From the NCBI RefSeq assembly GCF_001428805.1, contig NZ_LMIS01000001.1:620001-684000 (forward strand): a stretch of DNA of 64,000 bases. The letters are read 5' to 3'. Source of the stretch: Aeromicrobium sp. Root236 (lineage in GTDB: Bacteria > Actinomycetota > Actinomycetes > Propionibacteriales > Nocardioidaceae). A program made the translations under genes and the position numbers. Positions 44,738-52,976 of the stretch are shown piece after piece. The notes beneath the pieces are model-generated. The model worked only from the letters and a program-made list of their open reading frames with translations. It did not search any database and was not told the DNA's origin. Position 1 is the stretch's first letter. The number at the start of each line of letters is the position of its first letter.

Positions 44738-45966
44738 GCCAGCTCTCCTAGTCCGGGGAGGTCGTGGCCCATGCGCTCGGCCTTGGTCTGCAGGTAGCGC
44801 AGGCTGTCCTCGTTGGGCGCGATGCGCAGGGGCAGCCGTTCGCTGATCTTGACCCCGTACGCCTCGAGGGCGATCGTCTTGTCGGGGTTGTTGGTCAGCA
44901 ATCGTGCCGACGTGACGCCGAGGTCGCGGAGGATCTGCGCACCGGCGGCGTAGTCACGCTCGTCCTCGCCGAAGCCCAGCTGCAGGTTGGCGTCGACCGT
45001 GTCGGTGCCGGCGTCCTGCAGCGCGTACGCCTGCAGCTTGTGCAGCAGTCCGATGCCGCGACCCTCGTGGCCACGGAGGTAGACCACGATGCCTGCCCCA
45101 GCGGTCGTGATCTCGGTCATCGAGAGCTCGAGCTGAGGCCCGCAGTCGCACCGGCGCGATCCGAAGACGTCGCCGGTCAGGCACTCGGAGTGGATGCGGG
45201 TCAGGACGTCCTCGGTGCCGGGGTCGCCGTAGACCAGCGCGATGTGCTCCGAGCCCTCGATCATGTCGCGGTAGCCGTGCGCCGTGAACGTGCCGAACTC
45301 GGTGGGCAGCCGCGTCGTCGCGAGCCGCTCGACCTGCGACTCGTGGAGCCGGCGGTAGACCTGCAGGTCCTCGATCGAGACCAGGGCGATGCCGTGCTCG
45401 TCGGCGAACTCACGCAGCTCCGGGGCGCGCATCAGCGTGCCGTCGTCGTTGAGCACCTCGCCGATGACGCCCGCGGGGGTCAGTCCGGCCAGGCGGGCGA
45501 AGTCGACCGCGGCCTCGGTGTGGCCCGCGCGCTCCAGCACTCCCCCGGGCTTGGCGCGGAGCGGGATGATGTGGCCCGGCTGGTTGAGCTCGAACGGCTC
45601 GGTCGCCGAGTCCGCGAGCACCCGGCACGTACGCGCGCGGTCCGCGGCCGAGATGCCGGTCGTGATGCCGTCGCGGGCGTCGATCGAGATCGTGTACGCC
45701 GTGCGCATCTTCTCGCGGTTGTGCGGCGTCATGAGCGGGATCGCGAGGCGGTCGAGGATCTCGCCGGTGATCGGCGCGCACACCAGACCGCTGGAGTAGC
45801 GGACCAGGAATGCCATGAGCTCAGGCGTCGCCTTGCTCGCGGCGAAGATGATGTCGCCCTCGTTCTCGCGGTCCTCGTCGTCGACGACCACGATCGCCTT
45901 GCCCTGGCGGAAGTCCTCGATCGCCCGCTCGATGCTGTCGAGCCTCACCGATTCGTGCTCGGTCAT
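44734..45966 (-). CDS. ribBA: Bifunctional DHBP synthase / GTP cyclohydrolase II
   Basis: RibBA has 410 residues. The N-terminal 200 residues are 3,4-dihydroxy-2-butanone-4-phosphate synthase ([17 protein letters not shown] with the catalytic acidic loop; [16 protein letters not shown]). The C-terminal half is GTP cyclohydrolase II with the zinc cysteines in [21 protein letters not shown] and the [19 protein letters not shown] segment. Both entry reactions of riboflavin synthesis are thus on one chain. The start ATG overlaps the ribE stop by one codon step. Confidence 0.96.
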   Translation of the reverse strand: MTEHESVRLDSIERAIEDFRQGKAIVVVDDEDRENEGDIIFAASKATPELMAFLVRYSSGLVCAPITGEILDRLAIPLMTPHNREKMRTAYTISIDARDGITTGISAADRARTCRVLADSATEPFELNQPGHIIPLRAKPGGVLERAGHTEAAVDFARLAGLTPAGVIGEVLNDDGTLMRAPELREFADEHGIALVSIEDLQVYRRLHESQVERLATTRLPTEFGTFTAHGYRDMIEGSEHIALVYGDPGTEDVLTRIHSECLTGDVFGSRRCDCGPQLELSMTEITTAGAGIVVYLRGHEGRGIGLLHKLQAYALQDAGTDTVDANLQLGFGEDERDYAAGAQILRDLGVTSARLLTNNPDKTIALEAYGVKISERLPLRIAPNEDSLRYLQTKAERMGHDLPGLGELA

Positions 45967-46580
45967 GCTGATGCTCCTTCTGCTCGAGCGCCCAGGAGGC
46001 GCTCGACGTACTTGGCGAGGATGTCCACCTCGAGGTTGACCCGGTCCCCCGGGCCCTTGGTGCCGAGCGTCGTCTCGGCCAGCGTCGTCGGGATGAGCGA
46101 CACCGAGAACCACGGCTCGTCGCCGTCCACGACCTCGACGACCGTGAGCGACGTGCCGTCGACCGTGACGGAGCCCTTGTCGACGAGGTACCGGGCCAGC
46201 TCGGCCGGCAGTGCGATGCGGACGACCTCCCAGTGCTCGCTCGGCGTGCGGTCGAGGATCCGGCCGGTGCCGTCGACATGCCCCTGCACGATGTGGCCGC
46301 CGAGCCGCGCCCCGGCCCTGGTCGCGCGCTCGAGGTTGACCTCGTCACCGACCCGCAGGTCGCCGAGCGACGTCTTGTCGAGCGACTCCTTCATGACGTC
46401 GGCCGCGAACGAGTCCGAGTCCTGCTCCATGACGGTCAGGCAGACGCCGCTGACGGCGATCGAGTCGCCGTGCTGGGCGTCGGAGACCACCAGCGGACCG
46501 CGGACCGTCAGGCGTACGGAGTCGCCCAGGTCCTCGACCGCGGTGATCGTGCCCTTCTCCTCGATGAGGCCGGTGAACAT
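45963..46580 (-). CDS. ribE: Riboflavin synthase, alpha chain
   Basis: Riboflavin synthase (205 residues) dismutates two lumazines to riboflavin. It begins with the invariant [12 protein letters not shown] and shows the duplicated lumazine-binding domains (first repeat with VSGVCLTV near residue 47, second with [11 protein letters not shown] near residue 145), with [15 protein letters not shown] between. It shares one base with the ribD stop. The symbol is ribC in some species. Confidence 0.96.
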   Translation of the reverse strand: MFTGLIEEKGTITAVEDLGDSVRLTVRGPLVVSDAQHGDSIAVSGVCLTVMEQDSDSFAADVMKESLDKTSLGDLRVGDEVNLERATRAGARLGGHIVQGHVDGTGRILDRTPSEHWEVVRIALPAELARYLVDKGSVTVDGTSLTVVEVVDGDEPWFSVSLIPTTLAETTLGTKGPGDRVNLEVDILAKYVERLLGARAEGASA

Positions 46581-47617
46581 CAGTCGAAGTCCTCTCGTTG
46601 CATGCGGCCCGGGGTGCCGATGATGCGGATGTCCGGGCCGACCATCGTCAGGTCGTGCAGGTCGATCGGGCGCAGGTCGGCGAGCGTCGTCGCCTCGCCC
46701 TCCAGCGCGGCGCGGCCGGAGCCGAGCATCGCGGGTGCGATGTAACCGATGACGCGGTCGATCACGCCGGCGTTCCAGAACGCTCCGGCGAGGCGCGGCC
46801 CGCCCTCGAGCCAGATGTGCCGGATCTGGTTGTCGATGAGCTTCTGCAGCACGACCTCGGGATCGCGGGACTGCACCAGCAGGGTCGGCGCCACCCGGTC
46901 GAACACCCGGTAGTAGTTGGGGATCTTGGTCTCGCCGACCACGACGCGCAGCGGCTGCTGGTCGTACGGGAGCGGGATGTCCTTCTCGTCGCGCACCGAG
47001 AGCCGCGGGTCGTCGGCGAGGACCGCGCCGGTGCCGGCGACGATCGCGTCGGACTCGGCGCGGAACTTCTGCACGTCGCGGCGTGCCTCGTCGCTGGTGA
47101 TCCACTTGCTCGTGCCGTCGGGGGCGGCGCTGAGTCCGTCGAGCGTCGCGGCGTACTTCCACGTCACGAACGGTCGTCCGGAGGTCACCGCGAACGTCCA
47201 CTCGACGTTGAGGTCGGTGGCCTCCTCGGCCATGACGCCGGGCTCCACCTCGATGCCGGCTGCGCGCAGCGTCTTGGCACCGCCGGCTGCTGACCGGTCG
47301 GGGTCGATCTGGCCGAACACGACGCGGGCGACACCGGCCTGGATCAGCGCCTCGGCGCAGGGTCCGGTGCGACCGGTGTGGTTGCACGGCTCGAGCGTGA
47401 CGACGGCCGTCGCGCCACGAGCGGCTTCACCGGCCTGGGTGAGTGCGTCGACCTCGGCGTGCGGCGTGCCGGCGCCCCTGTGGACGCCCACGGCGATCTC
47501 GCTGCCGTCAGGCGCGAGCAGGACGCAGCCGACGCGTGGATTGGGCAGCGTACGTCTGGCCGTGCGGGCCGCGTCGAGCGCGCGGTGCATCGCGCTGATC
47601 TCGGTGTCGGTTGCCAT
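46580..47617 (-). CDS. ribD: Bifunctional riboflavin deaminase/reductase
   Basis: RibD (345 residues) performs the deamination and side-chain reduction steps. The N-terminal deaminase domain has the zinc motif HAEVDAL (near residue 53) and TLEPCNHTGRTGPC. The C-terminal RibD/DHFR-like reductase starts near residue 145 (PFVTWKYAATLDG) and includes IWLEGGPRLAGAFW. The ATG at 47617 is preceded by GGAGG, which is partly taken up by a leader hairpin. It is the first gene after the FMN riboswitch. Confidence 0.96.
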   Translation of the reverse strand: MATDTEISAMHRALDAARTARRTLPNPRVGCVLLAPDGSEIAVGVHRGAGTPHAEVDALTQAGEAARGATAVVTLEPCNHTGRTGPCAEALIQAGVARVVFGQIDPDRSAAGGAKTLRAAGIEVEPGVMAEEATDLNVEWTFAVTSGRPFVTWKYAATLDGLSAAPDGTSKWITSDEARRDVQKFRAESDAIVAGTGAVLADDPRLSVRDEKDIPLPYDQQPLRVVVGETKIPNYYRVFDRVAPTLLVQSRDPEVVLQKLIDNQIRHIWLEGGPRLAGAFWNAGVIDRVIGYIAPAMLGSGRAALEGEATTLADLRPIDLHDLTMVGPDIRIIGTPGRMQREDFD

Positions 47618-47621
47618 GCGT

Positions 47622-47653
47622 TCCTCCGGATAGTGGTTCGCTCACGCATCCGG
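47622..47653 (-). promoter_or_regulatory. Hairpin overlapping the ribD ribosome-binding site
   Basis: On the minus strand, CCGGAT (47653-47648) can pair with ATCCGG (47631-47626), whose final GG is the start of the GGAGG Shine-Dalgarno. Pairing would partly hide the ribosome site, offering translational control by the riboswitch upstream. The stem is only six pairs with a 16-base loop. Confidence 0.4.
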
Positions 47654-47687
47654 GGTCTCTGGGCGTCCTTCGCGACGTGACCGTTGC

Positions 47688-47724
47688 GTGGGGAGTGCCC
47701 ACCACGGTCCCGACCTCTCGGGAC
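47688..47724 (-). promoter_or_regulatory. Two adjacent hairpins downstream of the FMN aptamer
   Basis: GTCCCGA/TCGGGAC arms (47707-47713 with 47718-47724) and GTGGG/CCCAC arms (47688-47692 with 47698-47702) lie directly after the aptamer on the minus strand. They are strong GC stems but have no U-run after them, so they may form the expression platform or a terminator of the U-less kind. Confidence 0.45.
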
Positions 47725-47728
47725 ACAG

Positions 47729-47860
47729 TGCTCCTCCCATCCGGACTTTCACCGTCGGTGCCGGAATTTCACCGGCTCAACCGCTGCCTCATCACGCATG
47801 ATGTGACCGCGGGTCGCGGACTGTCACCGCCGGCTCGGAATTACACCGACCCCGGAGCAC
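47729..47860 (-). promoter_or_regulatory. FMN riboswitch (RFN element) of the rib operon
   Basis: The minus strand carries the complete RFN aptamer. The closing stem P1 is GTGCTCC (47860 side) with GGAGCAC (47729 side). Conserved core stretches are GGTCGGTGTAATTCCGA, CCGGCGGTGACAGTCCGCGA, GAGCCGGTGAAATTCCGGC and ACCGACGGTGAAAGTCCGGATG. It lies about 110 bases before ribD and would reduce expression of ribD-E-BA-H when FMN is abundant. Confidence 0.95.
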
Positions 47861-47909
47861 GCGAGCGATGTTGCTGCTCGTTGACTCAAGTCTAGCCCGC
47901 GGGTCTCAG

Positions 47910-48572
47910 TCAGCGGGTGTGACGTCCGGCATGTGAGCGCAGTTCCGCCACCATCGCGTCGGGGTCGTCAGCGCTGAAGACCGCCGAGCCCGCGACGAAC
48001 GTGTCGGCGCCCGCCTCGGCGCACCGCTCGATCGTGTCAAGCGAGACTCCGCCATCGACCTGGAGCCAGATGTCGCCGCCGTGCTTGTCGATCAGGGTGC
48101 GGGCCCGTTGGATCTTGGGCAGGCAGATGTCGAGGAACTTCTGGCCACCGAAGCCAGGCTCGACCGTCATGATCAGCACCATGTCCAGCTCAGGGAGCAG
48201 GTCCTCGTACGGCTCGATCGGCGTCGCCGGCTTGAGCGCCATCGACGCGCGGGCCCCCTTGGCGCGGATCTCACGGGCCAGGCGTACTGGCGCCTTGGCT
48301 GCTTCGACGTGGAAGGTGACGCTCTGCGCGCCGGCCTCGACGTAGGCGGGTGCCCACCGGTCGGGATCCTCGATCATCAGGTGCGCGTCGATCGGCTGCT
48401 TGGCCACCTTGACCAGCGCCTCGATGACGGGGGCGCCCAGGGTCAGGTTGGGGACGAAATGGTTGTCCATGACGTCCATGTGCAGCCAGTCGGCGCTCGA
48501 GATGCGTGCGGCCTCGCCCTCGAGGTTCGCAAAGTCCGACGCCAGCATGCTCGGGGTGATCTGGATGCCCAT
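47910..48572 (-). CDS. rpe: Ribulose-phosphate 3-epimerase
   Basis: Rpe (220 residues) is a TIM-barrel enzyme of the pentose phosphate pathway, interconverting ribulose-5-P and xylulose-5-P. Landmarks are [34 protein letters not shown] (metal-binding His and Asp), [12 protein letters not shown], and [28 protein letters not shown]. It precedes the rib genes in the same direction, as in Mycobacterium, and supplies the ribulose-5-P used by RibBA; the riboswitch lies between them. Confidence 0.97.
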   Translation of the reverse strand: MGIQITPSMLASDFANLEGEAARISSADWLHMDVMDNHFVPNLTLGAPVIEALVKVAKQPIDAHLMIEDPDRWAPAYVEAGAQSVTFHVEAAKAPVRLAREIRAKGARASMALKPATPIEPYEDLLPELDMVLIMTVEPGFGGQKFLDICLPKIQRARTLIDKHGGDIWLQVDGGVSLDTIERCAEAGADTFVAGSAVFSADDPDAMVAELRSHAGRHTR

Positions 48573-48603
48573 GCGGCCAGCGTAGTGGTGGGCGACGCGC
48601 CGA

Positions 48604-49218
48604 TCAGGCGGTGGCGGGGTCGCGCAGGATGCCGTCGATCACGATGTCGAGCATCGGAAGGGCCTGGTCGAGCTCGAGCCCGGCCTGGTCCACGACGGTC
48701 GCGACACCACTGACGAGGCGCATGACCTGGTGCGACTCCACGCCGTCTCGCAAGGCACCTGCGTCGACCAGGTGGGTGATGACCCGGTCGTTGGCGTCGC
48801 CCAGCATCTGGCACTTGCGATAGATCGGGGAGGACGGGTCGTCCATCGCGGCGCTGAGCTTGGCGGCGGCACCGCGGTGCAACGTCATGTGCTTGACGAG
48901 GTCGGCAAGCCAGCGCTCCAGCGTCTCGCGCGCCGGCACCTCGGCCTCGACTGCGGAGATGCTGTCGGCGGCGACCCGTTCGGTCCAGTCACGCATGAGC
49001 GCGTCGATGAGGTCGTCGCGCGTCGGGAAGTGCCGGTAGAGCGTGCCCGGTCCGACGCCGGCGCGCTTGGCGATCTCGTCGAGCGAGCCCTCCGCGCCGC
49101 GTTCGGCGAACACCTCACGGGCGGCGGCCACGAGCTTGTCGTAGTTGCGCTGGGCGTCCGCGCGCAGCGGCTTGGCCGCTGCGTCGACCGCGTCTGTGGT
49201 GGACGTGACAGGCACCAC
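48604..49218 (-). CDS. TetR-family repressor of the adjacent efflux pump
   Basis: The regulator (204 residues) has the TetR N-terminal HTH near residues 35-80 ([22 protein letters not shown], then [20 protein letters not shown]) and a helical ligand domain with no recognised subfamily. The start used is the first of two adjacent GTG codons (49218), placed 7 bases after AGGGAGG. It is divergent from the MFS gene, and two identical-type inverted repeats in the gap are its likely operators. Confidence 0.9.
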   Translation of the reverse strand: MVPVTSTTDAVDAAAKPLRADAQRNYDKLVAAAREVFAERGAEGSLDEIAKRAGVGPGTLYRHFPTRDDLIDALMRDWTERVAADSISAVEAEVPARETLERWLADLVKHMTLHRGAAAKLSAAMDDPSSPIYRKCQMLGDANDRVITHLVDAGALRDGVESHQVMRLVSGVATVVDQAGLELDQALPMLDIVIDGILRDPATA

Positions 49219-49231
49219 GATCCAGCCTCCC

Positions 49232-49260
49232 TTGCTAACCGGAGACACTCTCCGTATAGT
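49232..49260 (+). promoter_or_regulatory. Promoter of the MFS efflux gene
   Basis: TTGCTA (-35, 49232-49237) and TATAGT (-10, 49255-49260) are separated by 17 bases on the plus strand. The first TetR-operator candidate falls inside the spacer, which would let the repressor block RNA polymerase directly. Confidence 0.65.
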
Positions 49261-49286
49261 TGATGAAGAACCGGAGCCCTTCTCCG
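49240..49286. promoter_or_regulatory. Two TetR operator candidates (CGGAG-n5-CTCCG)
   Basis: Two copies of the same interrupted inverted repeat occur: CGGAG ACACT CTCCG at 49240-49254 and CGGAG CCCTT CTCCG at 49272-49286. Both are preceded by AAC, and the centres are 32 bases apart, about three helical turns. They cover the promoter spacer and the start of the transcript, as expected for dual TetR-family operators. Confidence 0.7.
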
Positions 49287-49330
49287 TTCCAGTGTACGTC
49301 ACTTCATTTCGTGGGACAGGAAACCTCGCC

Positions 49331-50743
49331 ATGACCTCCATCACCGCTCCCCCGGACACCGGCCGCAAGGCCTCGTACGGAATCGCGATCGTGCTGATCG
49401 CCCAACTCATGCTCGTCCTCGACGTCACCGTCGTGAACGTCGCCCTCCCCCGCATCCAGACCGACCTCGACTTCTCGCCCGCCGGCCTCTCGTGGGTGCT
49501 CAACGGCTACACCCTGGCCTTCGGTGGCCTGCTGCTTCTCGGCGGCCGTCTCGGCGACGTGTTCGGACGCCTCCGGGTGTTCGAGATCGGTCTCGGCCTG
49601 TTCACCCTTGCCTCGCTGGCGGGCGCACTGGCGCCCAACCCCGAGTTCCTCGTGACCTCGCGAGTCCTGCAGGGTGTCGGCGCAGCCGTCGCGGCGCCCA
49701 GCGTGCTGGCGCTGCTCACGACGTCGACGCCGGATGCGGCCTCGCGCAACCGCGCCCTCGCCTTGTTCACCGCAGTCTCCTCTGCGGGAGGCTCGATCGG
49801 CCTGATCCTCGGAGGTGCGCTCACGGACTTGGGCTCCTGGCGCTGGACGCTCATGATCAACGTGCCGATCGGCGTCGCGGTGCTCGCACTGGTCCGTCGG
49901 TTCGTCGACGAGACGGCCCGCCGCCCCGGCAGGTTCGACGTCGTCGGCGCAGCGACCGCCACCCTCGGCTCGGTCGCCGCGGTCTACGCCTTCATCAACG
50001 CACCCGACCACGGATGGGACTCCATCGGCACGATCGGCGGCTTCGCGGTCGCCGCCGCGCTGCTGGCACTGTTCATCCGCACCGAGCGCATCGCTCCGCA
50101 CCCTCTGCTGCGGCTCGGCCTGCTGCGCAGTCCCCGCCGGGCGGGCGCACTCGTGGTGATGTCGCTGCTCGTCGGCTCGCAGTTCCCGATGTTCTTCCTG
50201 CTGGTGCAGTACGACCAGCGCGTGCTGGGCTTCGGCCCGCTCGCCTCGGGATTCGCGTTCCTGCCGCTGACCCTGGCGATCTTCGCGGTCTCCCGGATCT
50301 CGGCGCGCCTCGTGGGCCGATTCGGTCCGCAGCGGCTCATCGCGATCGGCACCGTCGGCATGGCCCTCAGCTTCTTGTGGCTCAGCCAGATCAGCACCAG
50401 CAGCCACTACGTCACGGCGATCCTCGGCCCGATGCTGCTGAGCGGAGCCTCGGCGGGCCTGGCGTTCATGCCCACGACGGTCGCGATCCTGGCGGATGTC
50501 GAGCCCGAGCACGCCGGAGCGGCATCAGGCCTGCTCCAGACGATGCAGCAGCTCGGTGGGGCCGTCGGCCTTGCGGTGATCGTGTCGGTGTACGCCTCAG
50601 GCGCTGTTCCGGGGCAGGTCGTCCCCGGAGCCGAAGCCGCGTTCCTCACCTCGATGGGATTCGCGGTGGTGGCGTTCCTCATCGCCATGGTGGTGATGAG
50701 GGCGCCGCGCAGGTCGCTCGCGACGGCCTCAGTGCCGGCGTAG
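49331..50743 (+). CDS. MFS multidrug efflux transporter, DHA2 (EmrB/QacA) type
   Basis: This transporter (470 residues) has about 14 membrane helices and the DHA2 signatures: motif D1 (LIAQLMLVLDVTVVNVALPRI in helix 1, shortened here), motif A as GGRLGDVFGRLRVF, and motif C in helix 5 (SSAGGSIGLILGGALTD). It probably exports drugs or dyes with proton antiport. The ATG at 49331 was chosen since it begins just before helix 1. It is controlled by the divergent TetR gene. The last 15 bases overlap the convergent rsmB gene. Confidence 0.92.
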   Translation: MTSITAPPDTGRKASYGIAIVLIAQLMLVLDVTVVNVALPRIQTDLDFSPAGLSWVLNGYTLAFGGLLLLGGRLGDVFGRLRVFEIGLGLFTLASLAGALAPNPEFLVTSRVLQGVGAAVAAPSVLALLTTSTPDAASRNRALALFTAVSSAGGSIGLILGGALTDLGSWRWTLMINVPIGVAVLALVRRFVDETARRPGRFDVVGAATATLGSVAAVYAFINAPDHGWDSIGTIGGFAVAAALLALFIRTERIAPHPLLRLGLLRSPRRAGALVVMSLLVGSQFPMFFLLVQYDQRVLGFGPLASGFAFLPLTLAIFAVSRISARLVGRFGPQRLIAIGTVGMALSFLWLSQISTSSHYVTAILGPMLLSGASAGLAFMPTTVAILADVEPEHAGAASGLLQTMQQLGGAVGLAVIVSVYASGAVPGQVVPGAEAAFLTSMGFAVVAFLIAMVVMRAPRRSLATASVPA

Positions 50744-52012
50744 CAGCGCACAGAACATCGCATCGGTGCCGTCGATGTGGGGCCACCACTGGTGGGTGGT
50801 CTCCACATCGACGTCGCTGCGCCCGGACATCACCGCGTCGACCACGCCGTGCGTCTCCCTGAGGTGCGGCGAACACGTCGCGTAGACGACGACACCACCA
50901 GGGCGTACGAGCTCCAGCGCGCGCGTGAGCAAGGCTTCCTGGAGCGGCACGAGGTCGTCGAGATCGGCCTCGGACCGGCGCCAGCGCGACTCCGGCCTGC
51001 GGCGCAGCGCTCCGAGACCCGTGCACGGTGCGTCGACCAGCACCCGGTCGAAGGTCGCCGGCTCCCATGGGCCGTGCCGCCCGTCGGCGGTCGTGACGTC
51101 GACGTTGTCGAGCAGGCGTACGCCTTGGCGGACCAGGTCCGCGCGGTGCTCCAGCACCTCGTTGGCGACGAGCTGAGCACCACGCTGCTTGGCCAGTGCG
51201 CCGAGGAGCGCCGCCTTGCCGCCCGGCCCGGCGCAGAGGTCGAGCCAACGGGTGTCGTTGCCGTCGACCTGGGCCTCGGCGAGCGTGATCGCCACCAGCT
51301 GGGAACCCTCGTCCTGCACACCCGCGCGCCCGTCGCGCACCTGCGGGATCGCGCCCGGGTCGCCGCCCTCGTCGAGGATGCGGGCGTACGGCGAGAGCTT
51401 GCCCGGTGTGCCGGGCAGCGCCTCCGGGTCGCAGAGGCCCGGACGAGCGACCAGCGTTACTCGCGGGGGTGCGTTGTCGGCGGCGAGCAGCTTGTCGATC
51501 TGCGCCGCGTGGCCACCGAGCGCCTCGCGCAACGCCGTGACGATCCACACGGGGTGCGAGGTGCGAACGGATCGGGCTTCGTCGCCCTCGAGCCCGGCCG
51601 TGACGACCTCGAGCCAGCCGTTCAGGTCCTTCTGGCCGATCTTGCGCAGCAGCGCGTTGGCGAAGTGCACGGGCTTGTGGCCGATCTCGCGGCGTACGAG
51701 GTCGACCGTCTCGGAGACGGCGGCGTGCGCGGGCACCCGCATGCTCAGGAGCTGATGCGCGCCGAGCCGCAAGGCGTCCAGCACCGGGGCGTCGATCGAG
51801 CCGAGACCCTTGCTGGCCACGTGCCCGATGATCGCGTCGTACGTGCCCTGCCTGCGGACGGTGCCGTGCACGAGCTCGGTCGCGAAGGCGGCGTCGCGCC
51901 CCTCGATCTGGTGCTCGGCGAGCATCGCCGGGAGGGTCAGGTTGACGTACGCATCGCGCTCAGCCACGGCGCGCAGCACGTGAAATGCGACCGCCCTGCT
52001 CGGGTCGGTCAT
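50729..52012 (-). CDS. rsmB: 16S rRNA (cytosine-967 C5)-type methyltransferase RsmB
   Basis: RsmB (427 residues) has an N-terminal NusB-like RNA-binding domain (FATELVHGTVRRQGTYDAII) and a C-terminal m5C methyltransferase domain. The SAM loop is LDLCAGPGGKAALLGA, motif IV with its cysteine is VLVDAPCTGLGALRRRPE, and the catalytic motif VI is VVYATCSPH. Order rpe-(TetR/MFS)-rsmB-fmt is that of Mycobacterium with the efflux pair inserted between rpe and rsmB. The start overlaps the fmt stop. Confidence 0.95.
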   Translation of the reverse strand: MTDPSRAVAFHVLRAVAERDAYVNLTLPAMLAEHQIEGRDAAFATELVHGTVRRQGTYDAIIGHVASKGLGSIDAPVLDALRLGAHQLLSMRVPAHAAVSETVDLVRREIGHKPVHFANALLRKIGQKDLNGWLEVVTAGLEGDEARSVRTSHPVWIVTALREALGGHAAQIDKLLAADNAPPRVTLVARPGLCDPEALPGTPGKLSPYARILDEGGDPGAIPQVRDGRAGVQDEGSQLVAITLAEAQVDGNDTRWLDLCAGPGGKAALLGALAKQRGAQLVANEVLEHRADLVRQGVRLLDNVDVTTADGRHGPWEPATFDRVLVDAPCTGLGALRRRPESRWRRSEADLDDLVPLQEALLTRALELVRPGGVVVYATCSPHLRETHGVVDAVMSGRSDVDVETTHQWWPHIDGTDAMFCALLRRH

Positions 52013-52932
52013 GCGAACGCCGCGCCGTCGGGGAAGGACGTGCCGCGGGCCCAGTCGGCAGCACGCATGCGCTTCTTGCCGAAGGCCTGGACCTCGCCCA
52101 GCACGAGATCCGTGGTCGTCGTGCCGACGCGCACCTCCTGCTTGCCGATAGACAGCTGCCCCGGCACCAACGTGCGGTCCTCCGCGATGGTCGCCGGCCC
52201 GATCTTGACCCGGTCCTCGGCGAGCAGGGTCCAGGCGCCGGGAGCGGGAGTGCAGCCCCGGATGTGGCGATCGATCGCGAACGCCGGCCGCTGCCAGTCG
52301 ATCCTGGCCTCGTCCGTCGTGAGCTTCGGTGCGTACGAGATGTTGTCCTCGGGCTGCGGCACTGCGGCGATGTCGCCGTCCTCGATGTGGTCGACGACGT
52401 CGACGAGCAGGTTGCTGCCCCAGTCGGCCAACCGCGCGAGGAGCTCTGCGGACGTGTCGTCCTCACGGATGCGCTCGGTGATGGAGCCGAGCACGGGTCC
52501 GGCATCGAGCTCCTCCACCAGGCTGAACACCGTCGCGCCGGTGACCTCGTCGCCGGCCATGATGGCCCGCTGTACGGGCGCGGCGCCGCGCCACGCCGGC
52601 AGCACCGAGAAGTGCAGGTTGATCCAGCCGTACTGTGGGATGTCGAGCGCCTCGCGGCGGATGAGCGCGCCGTAGGCGACGATCGGGATGCAGTCCGGTG
52701 CGATCGTGCGCAGGCGGTCCATGAAGTCGGGGTCCGAGGGCTTCGTGGGCCGGAGCACCTCGATGCCATGAGCGGCGGCGGCCTCGGCGACCGGCGAGGG
52801 CTTCAGGGTGCGGCCGCGGCCGGCCGGCGCGTCGGGACGGGTGATCACTGCGGCGACGTCGTGCCTGCTGGCGACGAGCGCCTCGAGGGACGGGAGGGCG
52901 GTCTCGGGCGTACCAGCAAAGACGACTCTCAC
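52009..52932 (-). CDS. fmt: Methionyl-tRNA formyltransferase
   Basis: Fmt (307 residues) formylates initiator tRNA. The N-terminal Rossmann domain begins MRVVFAGTPETALPSLEAL and contains the folate-binding/active-site segment INLHFSVLPAWRGAAP (Asn, His, and the downstream Asp in ELDAGPVLG). The C-terminal OB-like domain has IDWQRPAFAIDRHIRGCTPAPGA. Its stop overlaps rsmB and it follows priA by 44 bases. Confidence 0.97.
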   Translation of the reverse strand: MRVVFAGTPETALPSLEALVASRHDVAAVITRPDAPAGRGRTLKPSPVAEAAAAHGIEVLRPTKPSDPDFMDRLRTIAPDCIPIVAYGALIRREALDIPQYGWINLHFSVLPAWRGAAPVQRAIMAGDEVTGATVFSLVEELDAGPVLGSITERIREDDTSAELLARLADWGSNLLVDVVDHIEDGDIAAVPQPEDNISYAPKLTTDEARIDWQRPAFAIDRHIRGCTPAPGAWTLLAEDRVKIGPATIAEDRTLVPGQLSIGKQEVRVGTTTTDLVLGEVQAFGKKRMRAADWARGTSFPDGAAFA

Positions 52933-52976
52933 GGCGTCGAGTCTAGGCGGGTGCGCCGCACGCGTTGGTGCCGCGG

